Of a stretch of 64,000 nucleotides of DNA, positions 44,342 to 53,125 are shown in pieces (position 1 is the first letter of the stretch; each line of letters begins with the position of its first letter). The position numbers and the translations under genes were made by a program. Under the pieces are notes generated by a model. It was not told where the DNA came from and made no database searches. It saw nothing but the letters and a program-made list of their open reading frames with translations. The DNA comes from Bacteroidota bacterium (GTDB taxonomy: Bacteria; Bacteroidota; Bacteroidia; Cytophagales; Cyclobacteriaceae), in the NCBI GenBank assembly GCA_018266055.1, contig JAFDYT010000017.1, positions 241,467 through 305,466 of the forward strand, in the 5' to 3' direction.

Positions 44342-46159
44342 TCATTCAAATATCATTCTTAAAATCCTGGTCACATCTTGTGAGTCTTTTGCCCAGTAGT
44401 ATTTACCTCTTGTCATAGTAGAAATCATTTTAAAAATTGACTCATTGAAGGTATTGCTCACCATTTGCTTGCGCCCAAAAATATCTTTCCCAAATGGAAC
44501 TAACCCATTGTTACCAACACCAATTGAAAATATTTTGATGTTATATTTCTTTGCCAGCTCAGCCGCAGACTCTGGAAAAATATTACCAGCCGTGTTATCG
44601 CCATCCCCGATAACAACTATTTTCTTTTCCTTTACGGTCATATCTAAAATTGACTCAGCAAAGAAAATAGCGTCACCCATGGCCGTTCCACGGCGTGACT
44701 TAATTCGAACAATAGAATCGATTTTTGTTTTAGTGAAACAGGAATCCGCGTTAAAGAGATCAACCAGAGCGTAGTTACCGCCAAAGGCAATGACTTGAAT
44801 ATCGCAATCTCCTCTATTCAAAAGAAATGGCTTTAATCCATCCACCACTGCCTTTAAGCGAAATGGACTATAATCTTCTAACCACATTGATTGCGATATA
44901 TCGATTAATATCACTTTCGAGAAAGAGGAAGGCATCTTAGGCGTCGGACCAAGCCTGGTTTTCGACTCTCTTACCAGGAGAGAGTCTTGCGTAAAAAGAG
45001 TTGATTCCTTGTTTAAATAAGGGTTAAAGTAAGTAAACCTAATTTTTTTACTAAAATCATACTTCGCTTCTTTTTTAAAGTACAACTCATACGTAAATCG
45101 CTTTTTTGAAAAATATTTTCCCTGGATCAGGCTATCAGAAGTTTCTACTGACTTTATCCTGACACTTACATCAGGCATCGTGATTTTGGGAGGTGCGATT
45201 GCATACGTAAGGCCTTTGCCTTGTATATCTATATTATACAGTACAGGTATTCCTACTTCAGCTTTTGTGATTGAAAAACTCTCTTTTAATTCAAAATCTC
45301 CGCACAATTTGCCTCCTCCAGGCAGCGTCGTGACATTTCCCTGTGGTATTGGCTTTACCTTCACTTCAACGTTGTTTGATGAAAATTTAATCAACTTATC
45401 AAACCCCCGATTGCTGTTTCTTTGTTCCATCAAAATCGTTAATGGCGGCACTTTAATTATCCCAGAGACTGAAGGGCAAATTGCTTTGTGAACTATTTTA
45501 TAGCTTGTGTACCCTCTAACTCCTTCTTGATGCACACCTGCAATGTCTACTATATAGTTGATTGAACTCACTGCAGAATTAACATAAGACAGCTGCCTGA
45601 ATATACTATCCAGTTGAAGTCCAAGATCATAAAACCGGAGTGGAACTCGATTGATATCACTTATATTGAACGACAGTGAAAGAATGAAACACTCTCCTTC
45701 AAAGACTTCTGTCTTATCTACCGAAAGGTCAAGCCATGCCTCAGGGCTGACCGTAATGGAATATGCTGGGCGGCTCTTAGGAGTCAGACTAGCGGCTAAC
45801 TTATCGTCAATCTCTGACTGCTCCCTTATTTTGAGAATTAAACTATCAACGTAATGATTTTTTTGCAATGCTTTCCAGGGCAGAAATCCTTTTGCTTTAG
45901 AATCACTTATTTCAAAAACCCAAGTTGACCAGCCAGTCACTATAACCGTATCATTAGGAGATAATTTTCCAACTCGATTTTCCAACTCAACATCCGAATA
46001 CACGGGCCACTTTTTAGCTTCGCCCTTTGACAAATCATTCACTACAGCTTTGAACGGTGTACTAAGTTTATGTATCTGTTGTCCATTTGCACATTTAAAG
46101 GTGAATATGGTTACCCCAAAGACAACCGTCCACAGTGTTAAGATATGTCGAAGTATCAC
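44342..46159 (-). CDS. exported von Willebrand A protein with Bat-like (BatD-VWA) layout
   Basis: 605 aa, GTG start. A signal sequence with a possible lipobox (FKC, Cys23) is followed by an SH3-like segment (about 48-95, KWPVYSDVELENRVGKLSPN) and a central part of about 250 residues that has the oxygen-tolerance BatD-type beta-sandwich look (FEGECFILSLSFNIS, VGIPVLYNIDIQGKGL). A VWA domain follows with a full MIDAS: D420-x-S-x-S (IDISQS), T492 in RRGTAMGD, and D519. No C-terminal membrane helix is present, unlike BatA/BatB. The domain order within one chain is unusual. No bat operon or AAA partner lies nearby. Confidence 0.78.
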   Translation of the reverse strand: MILRHILTLWTVVFGVTIFTFKCANGQQIHKLSTPFKAVVNDLSKGEAKKWPVYSDVELENRVGKLSPNDTVIVTGWSTWVFEISDSKAKGFLPWKALQKNHYVDSLILKIREQSEIDDKLAASLTPKSRPAYSITVSPEAWLDLSVDKTEVFEGECFILSLSFNISDINRVPLRFYDLGLQLDSIFRQLSYVNSAVSSINYIVDIAGVHQEGVRGYTSYKIVHKAICPSVSGIIKVPPLTILMEQRNSNRGFDKLIKFSSNNVEVKVKPIPQGNVTTLPGGGKLCGDFELKESFSITKAEVGIPVLYNIDIQGKGLTYAIAPPKITMPDVSVRIKSVETSDSLIQGKYFSKKRFTYELYFKKEAKYDFSKKIRFTYFNPYLNKESTLFTQDSLLVRESKTRLGPTPKMPSSFSKVILIDISQSMWLEDYSPFRLKAVVDGLKPFLLNRGDCDIQVIAFGGNYALVDLFNADSCFTKTKIDSIVRIKSRRGTAMGDAIFFAESILDMTVKEKKIVVIGDGDNTAGNIFPESAAELAKKYNIKIFSIGVGNNGLVPFGKDIFGRKQMVSNTFNESIFKMISTMTRGKYYWAKDSQDVTRILRMIFE

Positions 46160-46261
46160 TTGCTAAAATTCATGTAAATAGATCAGGAAGCTAAATATAT
46201 GGAATGCAATGAAGCAGCATTCGCAGGCAGCTCTTAAACGAGTACTAAAATTAGCGGCCCC

Positions 46262-46594
46262 TCACCCTTCATCGTAACGATATATCGTGTTGGATATATC
46301 CATGGACAAATTCAGTGCGTGCTTATAGAGGACACTCTCCAATTGCCGGTAACCTTCTGCGCTCAGCCGATTGATCTCAGCGCTGTACTGGTGGTTGATA
46401 AATTCCTTTGCGCTTTTTATCAGGTGATCAATGCCTGCATTGATATCCCGTTGCTCCTGCATCGCCCCCTCGTAAAGCGGGTCAAGGTCGTCTTTAATTT
46501 CGTCTGCGTCCATGGTAGTAAAGTCAACTTTATGAAGATAAAACAATCCAACGATAAGTCCAACCTGCCGTCGGAACTTCGGATTAGTGATCAT
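46262..46594 (-). CDS. small hypothetical protein (110 aa)
   Basis: ATG start, MITNPKFRRQVGLIVGLF. It has no signal or membrane helix and is largely helical, with acidic patches (MDADEIKDDLDPLYEGAMQE) and a C-terminal half rich in Leu/Tyr (LSAEGYRQLESVLYKHAL). No family was recognised. It lies alone, 102 bp from the start of the VWA gene and divergent to the TPR/DHp gene; the 85-bp gap between them holds the hairpin ACACACC/GGTGTGT at 46691-46717 on the TPR side. Existence is supported by length and composition only. Confidence 0.55.
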   Translation of the reverse strand: MITNPKFRRQVGLIVGLFYLHKVDFTTMDADEIKDDLDPLYEGAMQEQRDINAGIDHLIKSAKEFINHQYSAEINRLSAEGYRQLESVLYKHALNLSMDISNTIYRYDEG

Positions 46595-46690
46595 TAAAAC
46601 TTAAAAAAGCCTCCCTCAAACGATTTAGGAACCAAATCCTTTTGACTTACTCCAATCGACTTTTGGAATAAACCAAACAATGTGTGATAT

Positions 46691-46717
46691 TAACACACCC
46701 CTTAACCACCAAGGTGT
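46691..46717 (+). promoter_or_regulatory. leader hairpin upstream of the TPR/DHp gene
   Basis: ACACACC (46691-46697) pairs perfectly with GGTGTGT (46711-46717) around a 13-nt loop, about 52 bp before the ATG at 46770. It may be an mRNA structure or an operator. Confidence 0.3.
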
Positions 46718-46769
46718 GTCTTGTCTATTCGCTGGCTTTATTCGCTCTGTCAGAGAGCTATACTTTTCT

Positions 46770-48257
46770 ATGTCAAGGCTTGTTGTCTCTGGCAAACGAA
46801 AGGCCTTTGCTTTTGCCTTCGCCTTTTCATTGATTTTTTCAATTTCAGCGGTTGGACAGCTCAAGGAAATTGATTCTTTGCGCACTCTTTTATCCCAAAC
46901 ACCAAAAGGAGAAAAGCACGTCGACCTTCAGGTAGAGATCGCCTTTCACTACACCAAAATTTCTTCCGAAAAATCAGCGTCTCTGGCTACGACCGCGCTG
47001 GACGAAGCCACACTTATCGGCTATCAAAAAGGAATCGGCGATTGCTACAACGTGCTGGGGGTTGCCAATTCGATCCGAGGCGCTTTTAAAGTTGGGTTAG
47101 ACTACTTCCTTAAAGCTTTAAAGGCGCGGGAAGAAGCGGGCAATTTTACCGGAGCTGCAAAAGTGCTTAACAATATCGCCGGGGTTTTCTCCGCACAGCG
47201 CGAATACAAAGAAGCCCTGGTTTACTCCGAGCGGTCGTTGATGATGCTAAAGGAAAAGACGACCGATAAGAAAGCCGTTGCCACCGCACTACTCAGCCGC
47301 GGTCAGATATATCAAAGCATGGGCGACACGGCCCAAGCACTGGGTCAATACCGTCAGGCCCTGGCTGACTTCAGCACGATCGGCGAACATAAAAGACAGG
47401 GAGAAACGCTGCTCTCCATCAGCAGCATCCTTCAGTCGATGGAAAAAAATCAACTGGCGCTCGACTACGCGTTCAACGCCATGAGCCTGATTGATGTGCG
47501 AACCGACAATCTGGTGGCTACGCATTTGTACCTTACCATCGGGCAGCTGTATGCCGACGAACATAAAGACCAAACCACCTTACATTATTTCTACCTGGCC
47601 TTGGCGGCAGCTAAAAAATGCAAAGCCATCAGCGAGCAGATTGCCGCCAGTCAGCAATTGTCGTCTTTCTTTGAGTCCAAAAAAATGTATGACTCCGCGC
47701 TTTTCTATCAAAAAGAGTATGCACAGCTAAGCAACGAAACATATTCCAGCGAGCTGGCCGGTCAACTTGCTTTTCTTGAAAAAGAATATGAGACGCAAAA
47801 CAAAGACCGTCAACTGGCCCAACATCAACAGGAAATCATATCGCAGCGCTGGATTATCGCATCCATTGCCTTTGTATTGCTCTTTACGGTAGTCGTAGCC
47901 GGATTAACCTACCGAAACTACGTGCTGAAAAAAAAGGCCAACGAACAACTCCATCAATTGAACAAACAGGTGTCTGAGCAAAACGAAGAAATTTCGCTGA
48001 TCAACGAAAACCTGGAGAAGGAAGCTCAACGCAGAACGGAAAAAATAAGACTTCAGAACGAGAAGCTGATTGAGTACGCTTTCTTTAATGCCCACCGCGT
48101 CAGGGGGCCGCTCGCACGGGTGCTTGGCCTTACCATGCTGATTGAAAAGGACCTGCCTGCCAATGAAATTAAAGACCTGAGTAAAAAAGTACAGGCGAGT
48201 GCCCAGGAACTAGACGAAGTAGTGCGCGAAATCTCGCGCAAGCTGGACGAAGAATAA
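46770..48257 (+). CDS. TPR membrane protein ending in a histidine-kinase dimerisation helix
   Basis: 495 aa from the ATG at 46770; the frame runs up to 46680 but the extension has no signal character. A signal peptide (ends SISAVGQ) and six TPR-like repeats (about 50-345) form a sensor; a membrane helix (about 361-381) and coiled coil follow. The final part, FFNAHRVRGPLARVLGLT with H442, is the kinase DHp motif, and the protein stops 53 residues later (REISRKLDEE) before any N-box, DxG or GxG of the ATPase domain. It therefore lacks the catalytic lobe. It may be a regulatory partner or phosphotransfer protein for another kinase. The complete relative in the window is at 13957-16176. Confidence 0.85.
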   Translation: MSRLVVSGKRKAFAFAFAFSLIFSISAVGQLKEIDSLRTLLSQTPKGEKHVDLQVEIAFHYTKISSEKSASLATTALDEATLIGYQKGIGDCYNVLGVANSIRGAFKVGLDYFLKALKAREEAGNFTGAAKVLNNIAGVFSAQREYKEALVYSERSLMMLKEKTTDKKAVATALLSRGQIYQSMGDTAQALGQYRQALADFSTIGEHKRQGETLLSISSILQSMEKNQLALDYAFNAMSLIDVRTDNLVATHLYLTIGQLYADEHKDQTTLHYFYLALAAAKKCKAISEQIAASQQLSSFFESKKMYDSALFYQKEYAQLSNETYSSELAGQLAFLEKEYETQNKDRQLAQHQQEIISQRWIIASIAFVLLFTVVVAGLTYRNYVLKKKANEQLHQLNKQVSEQNEEISLINENLEKEAQRRTEKIRLQNEKLIEYAFFNAHRVRGPLARVLGLTMLIEKDLPANEIKDLSKKVQASAQELDEVVREISRKLDEE

Positions 48258-48334
48258 TCGCCTGACATTGTAATCCAAACAAACCTTTCACACTTTTGTG
48301 TTCTGTATCAGTCATAACTGATGAATAGCGCCCA

Positions 48335-48814
48335 ATGAAAACCATGATGATTACGCCGGAAGGGCTGGAGAAACTAAAAGCTGAACTAGACCACCTGTGG
48401 CGAGTAGAGCGACCCGATACCACACAAAAGGTAGCGTGGGCTGCGAGTCTTGGCGACCGTTCGGAAAATGCCGATTATCACTACAATAAAAAACGCTTAC
48501 GAGAAATTGATAAGCGCATACTTTACCTGCGCAAATGCATCGACGACCTGAAAGTAATACACTACTCCCCTTTTCAGGAAGGCAAAGTAATGTTTGGCGC
48601 GTGGGTGGAAATTGAATCCCGATCGATATCGGGAATGAAAAATCGGTTCCGTATTGTAGGCGGCGAAGAACTGATTGGCAGGAAAGATTATATCTCGATG
48701 GACTCGCCTATGGCGCAAGCGTTATTGAAAAAAGAAGTCGGCGAAGAAGTGATCGTCAAGACACCTTCTCGTGACTTTGTGTGGCGAATTATCAACATTG
48801 AATATCAAAAGTAG
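48335..48814 (+). CDS. greB: GreA/GreB family elongation factor (GreB-like)
   Basis: 159 aa. MITPEGLEKLKAELDHLW is the Gre start. The coiled-coil tip SLGDRSENADYHYNKKRLRE carries the conserved acidic pair, and the C-terminal FKBP-like domain has the short DSPMAQALLKKEVGEEV form seen in GreB. Like GreA it promotes cleavage of backtracked RNA by polymerase, but GreB handles longer fragments. The call of GreB over GreA rests on the C-domain; a tree would settle it. It stands alone, 77 bp after the TPR/DHp gene. Confidence 0.85.
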   Translation: MKTMMITPEGLEKLKAELDHLWRVERPDTTQKVAWAASLGDRSENADYHYNKKRLREIDKRILYLRKCIDDLKVIHYSPFQEGKVMFGAWVEIESRSISGMKNRFRIVGGEELIGRKDYISMDSPMAQALLKKEVGEEVIVKTPSRDFVWRIINIEYQK

Positions 48815-48830
48815 TGCAAAACCCTGCACG

Positions 48831-51716
48831 TCACTCCCCGACCATGACAAATGCTCCCCAGTAATACGGGTTCTTGTATTTTGCCTTTAAGGTTTGCTGA
48901 GCGTTGTCAAAGGCTTCGCGCTTACTCTTTCCGTCTAGCCAGAATTGGTAAAAGCTGCTCATCAATTCCTGTGTGGACTGATCGTTTACCTTCCACAAAC
49001 TCATGATAATAGTTTGTGCGCCGGCGATCTTAAACGCGCGCTGCAATCCATAAACACCTTCACCGTTGTAACTTTCACCTAATCCGGTTTCGCACGCCGA
49101 CAGCACCACCAGGTCCGTATTGTCGAGATTAAGATTCATGGCTTCATACGCCGTCAAAATACCGTCTTCCGCCAAATCATTCTTATGACCAGCCAACGTT
49201 TGTCCGGCGCCGGCCAACATCAGTCCCGAGCGCAACAAAGGATCCTGATTCAACGAAGCATCCGCTTGAAAGTATCCGTGGGTAGCAATGTGCAACACGC
49301 GCGGTTTATAACAATCCTTGAGTGACTCTTCCATCGCCTTGCTGCCCACCAACACTTCGGGTTGCCATCCTTTGGCGGTCATCAAACTGGCAATGTTTTC
49401 CACTTCGGTTTTTGTGCCTGGCAGTTCTTCCAGGTTTTCCGATCGCTCTAACCGTAAAGAATAATACGATCGTTGCCGGTCTTTTTCATTTTGCACCAAC
49501 TTCGAACGTTCCTCGGTGGTAATCCCATAATCCGGAAAACCTATCAGGTACGCAAGGTTGTTTTCAGTCTCTTCCTTTTTCACAGACACCAGGTCTTTCG
49601 TGTTGGTGACCAACCCGATGTTAGTTTCTTCAAAAAGATATTTTTTGGTAACAGGATTATAGAGTGTATTTAAATTGATGTTGTTGTAAATACCATCGGG
49701 AGAAAAATAGACTTTCAGGCGGCCAGCGCCTTTCGCTTTCATCGCTACCAACTTATCGGCGATCGGTTTCCAATAAAAACTATACGATTGAAGATCCTCC
49801 ACCTGAGTGCGAATGGCATTATAGTAAAACTTCGATTGCTTTCCTTCCAACTCATTGCCGTTGGGGAGTAACACCAACTCGGGTACCGCAGAATTGGTGG
49901 TGACAATCAATGCGGCATATTGTGTTGTGTCCGTTAGACCGTGACGAAAATAGCGTTTAGGCACTACATCACTACTGTCAAGTACGGCGACACTCCCGTA
50001 TTTCTTTACGCGAATCATTTCAATCGCTACTTCACCAGGCTTCAACTTCGTTTTTATATCCGTCCAGGTGACAGGCTTCTTCTCGGCTATCGTTCCAAAC
50101 ATTTCCGATCGCCGAGAGAGTTCCTTTTCCTGCACTGTCACAAGAATTTCCAAGCTATCGATCTTCTGATTCTTCCCTGTAGTCCCATCCTTGTCTTTGT
50201 ACCAGCGCGCCAATGTATTTTGATTGGCTTCCCAGTCAGTGTACAACGCAAATAGTTTTTTATCGCCGCTATTTCGAATACGGTGTTTCCATTTTGAGGT
50301 AGCATTCAGTAGCATCGCCTTGGTGGCCAGCTGATTGTTATACAAGTGCGACAGGATAGCCGGGTTCTGTTTCGCTCGCGCCACACAAAAGGAATTGAAA
50401 TCTTCAAAGTTGTACTGCCTGTCAAAATAATAGGCGGTCTTCTGGTAATCGGATAGCGCCGGAAAGTACGATGAAATCTGCCGGTTGAGCCCTTCAATGC
50501 CTTTCAAATAATTATCCTCTGCGTTAGCATAGTTTCCCATCACGCGATAGAGATGCGCATTTTCTAAAAGTCTGGCGGTGTAAGCAGGATGACCTGTGCC
50601 TTGTATTCTTTTTGTGATGGCGAGGGCAACCTGATTAATCGAATCCGCTTGCTTGTACTTTCCCTTTAATTCGTAAATGCTAGACAAGAAAATGATCCGC
50701 AATGCATAGGTGGAGTTTTCTTTACCGATTACATTTTCCGTGATTTGAATGGCGTGCTGAATATACTTCTGAGCCTCGGCCAACCGGTTCTGAGTCGTCA
50801 ATATGGCGGCCAGGTTGTTGAGTGTGGTGGCATAGCCAAGGTCTTGTTCTAAATTTTTCTTTTCAATCTCCTGTTCGCGAATGGTCAGCGATTGACGATA
50901 CGTTTCGGCGGCCTTCCTGAAGTTCCACATCCTGTCATACACAAGCGCGATGTTATTGAGCGCCGTGGCATACGCCAGACTATTTTTCCCGAAGACAGAT
51001 TCAGCCCTTTCCAATTGCATTTCGTACAACCTTCGCGAATTGTATAAATCGCCCATGAGGTAATACAAGTAGGCCAGATTTACCACGCAGTTCACATACT
51101 GAATTCCTTTCTTATCCGGCAGCGCGTCCACTACTTTGATATGCTCTACATACAAAGGCTCCGCCTTCGTGAGGTAGCCGAGAGCCTCATAAATATGCCC
51201 CAGGTTCGACAGGAAATACGCATACCGCCAGTTGTTCTTTCCCAGCCTTTTCTCGGTTTCTGCCAATGCCTTTTCGGCGAAGGGTAAGGCAAGGTCGTAT
51301 CGCTCGTTTTTCAAATGGGCCTCGCATTGGATTCGGTTGGGAGCAATCAGATTTTCCGAACCATCTTGCCAGTACACTTTGTAAGGCTGAGTGTAATCTA
51401 CATCCTGACGAAAGTTGCGCTTGCCTATAAACTTAAACGACAACAACGTAAGTTCTTCATACAGCGCTCCGGACTTAAAGTAGTCGCGGGTAACGCCTAC
51501 GGGCACATCGTCTTTGAATTGAATAATCCGGTAATAGACAACATCGTCAGGATTTGCCGGCCGCATCATGTCTTCATTCAGTGCAATAGTCCACCAGCCT
51601 TGCCGAAGACCCCGGCTATCGGTAACATTTGGATGACTGGGGATGGCTTCCAGTTTATTTTGCGAAAATGCCAATGAACTGAAGAGTAGAGAAATGCCAA
51701 TACAGACAGATTTCAT
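48831..51716 (-). CDS. exported TPR-CHAT (caspase-like) protein
   Basis: 961 aa from the ATG at 51716 (MKSVCIGISLLFSSLAFSQ), whose signal peptide is at once clear; a 17-residue upstream extension is not. TPR repeats (about 120-400, e.g. ALNNIALVYDRMWNFRKAAE) follow, then a linker, then a C-terminal CHAT domain with the catalytic dyad H813 in HIATHGYF and C875 in VLSACETGLGE. Both residues are kept, so it should be an active cysteine peptidase of the caspase/gingipain clan. Export puts it in the periplasm or at the outer membrane, unlike the cytosolic CHAT proteases of defence systems. It has no T9SS tail. It diverges from the small membrane protein at 51839. Confidence 0.9.
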   Translation of the reverse strand: MKSVCIGISLLFSSLAFSQNKLEAIPSHPNVTDSRGLRQGWWTIALNEDMMRPANPDDVVYYRIIQFKDDVPVGVTRDYFKSGALYEELTLLSFKFIGKRNFRQDVDYTQPYKVYWQDGSENLIAPNRIQCEAHLKNERYDLALPFAEKALAETEKRLGKNNWRYAYFLSNLGHIYEALGYLTKAEPLYVEHIKVVDALPDKKGIQYVNCVVNLAYLYYLMGDLYNSRRLYEMQLERAESVFGKNSLAYATALNNIALVYDRMWNFRKAAETYRQSLTIREQEIEKKNLEQDLGYATTLNNLAAILTTQNRLAEAQKYIQHAIQITENVIGKENSTYALRIIFLSSIYELKGKYKQADSINQVALAITKRIQGTGHPAYTARLLENAHLYRVMGNYANAEDNYLKGIEGLNRQISSYFPALSDYQKTAYYFDRQYNFEDFNSFCVARAKQNPAILSHLYNNQLATKAMLLNATSKWKHRIRNSGDKKLFALYTDWEANQNTLARWYKDKDGTTGKNQKIDSLEILVTVQEKELSRRSEMFGTIAEKKPVTWTDIKTKLKPGEVAIEMIRVKKYGSVAVLDSSDVVPKRYFRHGLTDTTQYAALIVTTNSAVPELVLLPNGNELEGKQSKFYYNAIRTQVEDLQSYSFYWKPIADKLVAMKAKGAGRLKVYFSPDGIYNNINLNTLYNPVTKKYLFEETNIGLVTNTKDLVSVKKEETENNLAYLIGFPDYGITTEERSKLVQNEKDRQRSYYSLRLERSENLEELPGTKTEVENIASLMTAKGWQPEVLVGSKAMEESLKDCYKPRVLHIATHGYFQADASLNQDPLLRSGLMLAGAGQTLAGHKNDLAEDGILTAYEAMNLNLDNTDLVVLSACETGLGESYNGEGVYGLQRAFKIAGAQTIIMSLWKVNDQSTQELMSSFYQFWLDGKSKREAFDNAQQTLKAKYKNPYYWGAFVMVGE

Positions 51717-51838
51717 TGTGGCTGGAGTTAGGTAAACTAAATCTACAACTTCTTTGTCCGTGTTCAAATAGCCTTACCGGTCGATGGCTGTATTTCTGTG
51801 GCCGGAAATTCTCTATCTTTATATAAAGAAATTACCGC

Positions 51839-52240
51839 ATGGACACTATTACACTCGACGGTCATAAGAAAGTGCTCGGCATACTTTACGTGGTGTCGGC
51901 TATGCTCACCATACTCGGCATGGTGATCCTGAAATCCATCCTCGCGTTTGTATTCTCGTTTGCGCTTGACGAAGCCAACGAAAGCGACCGCCGGGTAATT
52001 GAAATGGTCTTGTCGCTGGTACAGTTTTTACCTTACTTTATCATTCTGTTTTTCTCGCTTCCCACACTGATTGCCGGAATCGGATTACTTACCCATCAAT
52101 CGTGGGCTCCCGTGATGGCGCTGATCATGGGTTGTTTAAAAATCTTCTCCTTCCCTATCGGCACAGCCATTGGCGTGTATGCCATCTGGATTTATTCAGA
52201 ACATCATAAACTTAAAACCGCTTCTTCGCCGGCTGCGTAG
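51839..52240 (+). CDS. small multi-pass membrane protein (133 aa)
   Basis: Three or four hydrophobic helices: KVLGILYVVSAMLTILGMVI, a long LAFVFSF segment, LPYFIILFFSLPTLIAGIG, and LIMGCLKIFSFPIGTAIGVY, with an acidic loop between (DEANESDRRVIEM). No known family is recognised beyond the shape of small DUF membrane proteins. A -7-like TATCTTTA lies at 51814-51821. It is flanked by the divergent CHAT gene and the convergent zinc-ribbon gene. Orientation by the positive-inside rule suggests both ends in the cytoplasm. Confidence 0.65.
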   Translation: MDTITLDGHKKVLGILYVVSAMLTILGMVILKSILAFVFSFALDEANESDRRVIEMVLSLVQFLPYFIILFFSLPTLIAGIGLLTHQSWAPVMALIMGCLKIFSFPIGTAIGVYAIWIYSEHHKLKTASSPAA

Positions 52241-52273
52241 TGGCCATTCGGAAAAGAGGAAGTCTCATCTCAA

Positions 52274-52945
52274 CTACTTCGCCACCGAGTCGGGCTCGTG
52301 GTATTCAATCTCCTGATCAAAGCCGGTGTACGACGAATAGTCGCGGAATACTTTCTTCATTTCATCGGATTGGCTAAGTTTTAAGATGCCGTCTTTATGA
52401 ATGGCATACATCACATTGTAAAATCCGTCTTTAGGATCAAGCTTGCTGACGATACCATTGTAATTGAATGAGCTGTACGACACCCACAGCGAATCGCCCT
52501 GCACCTTTCGCACCTTCATCAGATAATGATTGTACTGACTCTTCTCTTCCTTGCTTTTCACCAGATACACATCGCCTACGTGTGGATCTTTCAGGTAAGC
52601 TTGTTCACGCTCACTGTCTTTCCTTCCCGCATAGGTGAAATAGGCAATCGCCAACACGATCAGCGCAGTACCGGAAAATAAATATATAGGAAGCGGAACT
52701 GTTGCCTTCAACTTTTGAATCACCTCTTTGGTGCCAAGCGTAATGTTTTTCTCTTCCGTTTCGTGGTTGCAATGCGCACACACAATGGTGGCCGTCTTCT
52801 TGTAAGGAAAAACCGGAAGCCAAAAGATATGCACGTAACGTGCATAGATCACCATGGCCGACTGGTTTTGATGGCAGTTGGGGCACTCGTAGTTTTCTAA
52901 CGGTGCCTGTTTTAAAATCTTGGTATTCCAACCGTAGACAATCAT
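52274..52945 (-). CDS. membrane protein with N-terminal zinc ribbon
   Basis: 223 aa. The N-terminus has two CxxC knuckles, YECPNCHQNQ and VCAHCNHET (a zinc-ribbon of the kind found in zinc_ribbon_15-like proteins), then one membrane helix (IYLFSGTALIVLAIAYFTYA). The remainder is a soluble beta-rich domain (DPHVGDVYLVKSKEEKSQYN, GDSLWVSYSSFNYNG) of unknown function. The zinc ribbon is probably cytosolic and the domain beyond the helix periplasmic. It converges on the 133-aa membrane gene with a gap of 33 bp. Confidence 0.75.
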   Translation of the reverse strand: MIVYGWNTKILKQAPLENYECPNCHQNQSAMVIYARYVHIFWLPVFPYKKTATIVCAHCNHETEEKNITLGTKEVIQKLKATVPLPIYLFSGTALIVLAIAYFTYAGRKDSEREQAYLKDPHVGDVYLVKSKEEKSQYNHYLMKVRKVQGDSLWVSYSSFNYNGIVSKLDPKDGFYNVMYAIHKDGILKLSQSDEMKKVFRDYSSYTGFDQEIEYHEPDSVAK

Positions 52946-53125
52946 TTCTTTCGAATTTTATAAACCGAAATAACAGAAAGAGATGGTAGGATCCAACCCT
53001 TTTGAGGTTAGTCAATAGCACTCTTTAAGAGGACTATGTACCAATGATGCTTTATGATTGTGGGATAAACTGAATCACCAAATCAACTGAAGTGAAATTA
53101 TCAACCCCTGCTAAGCTCGATTCGC

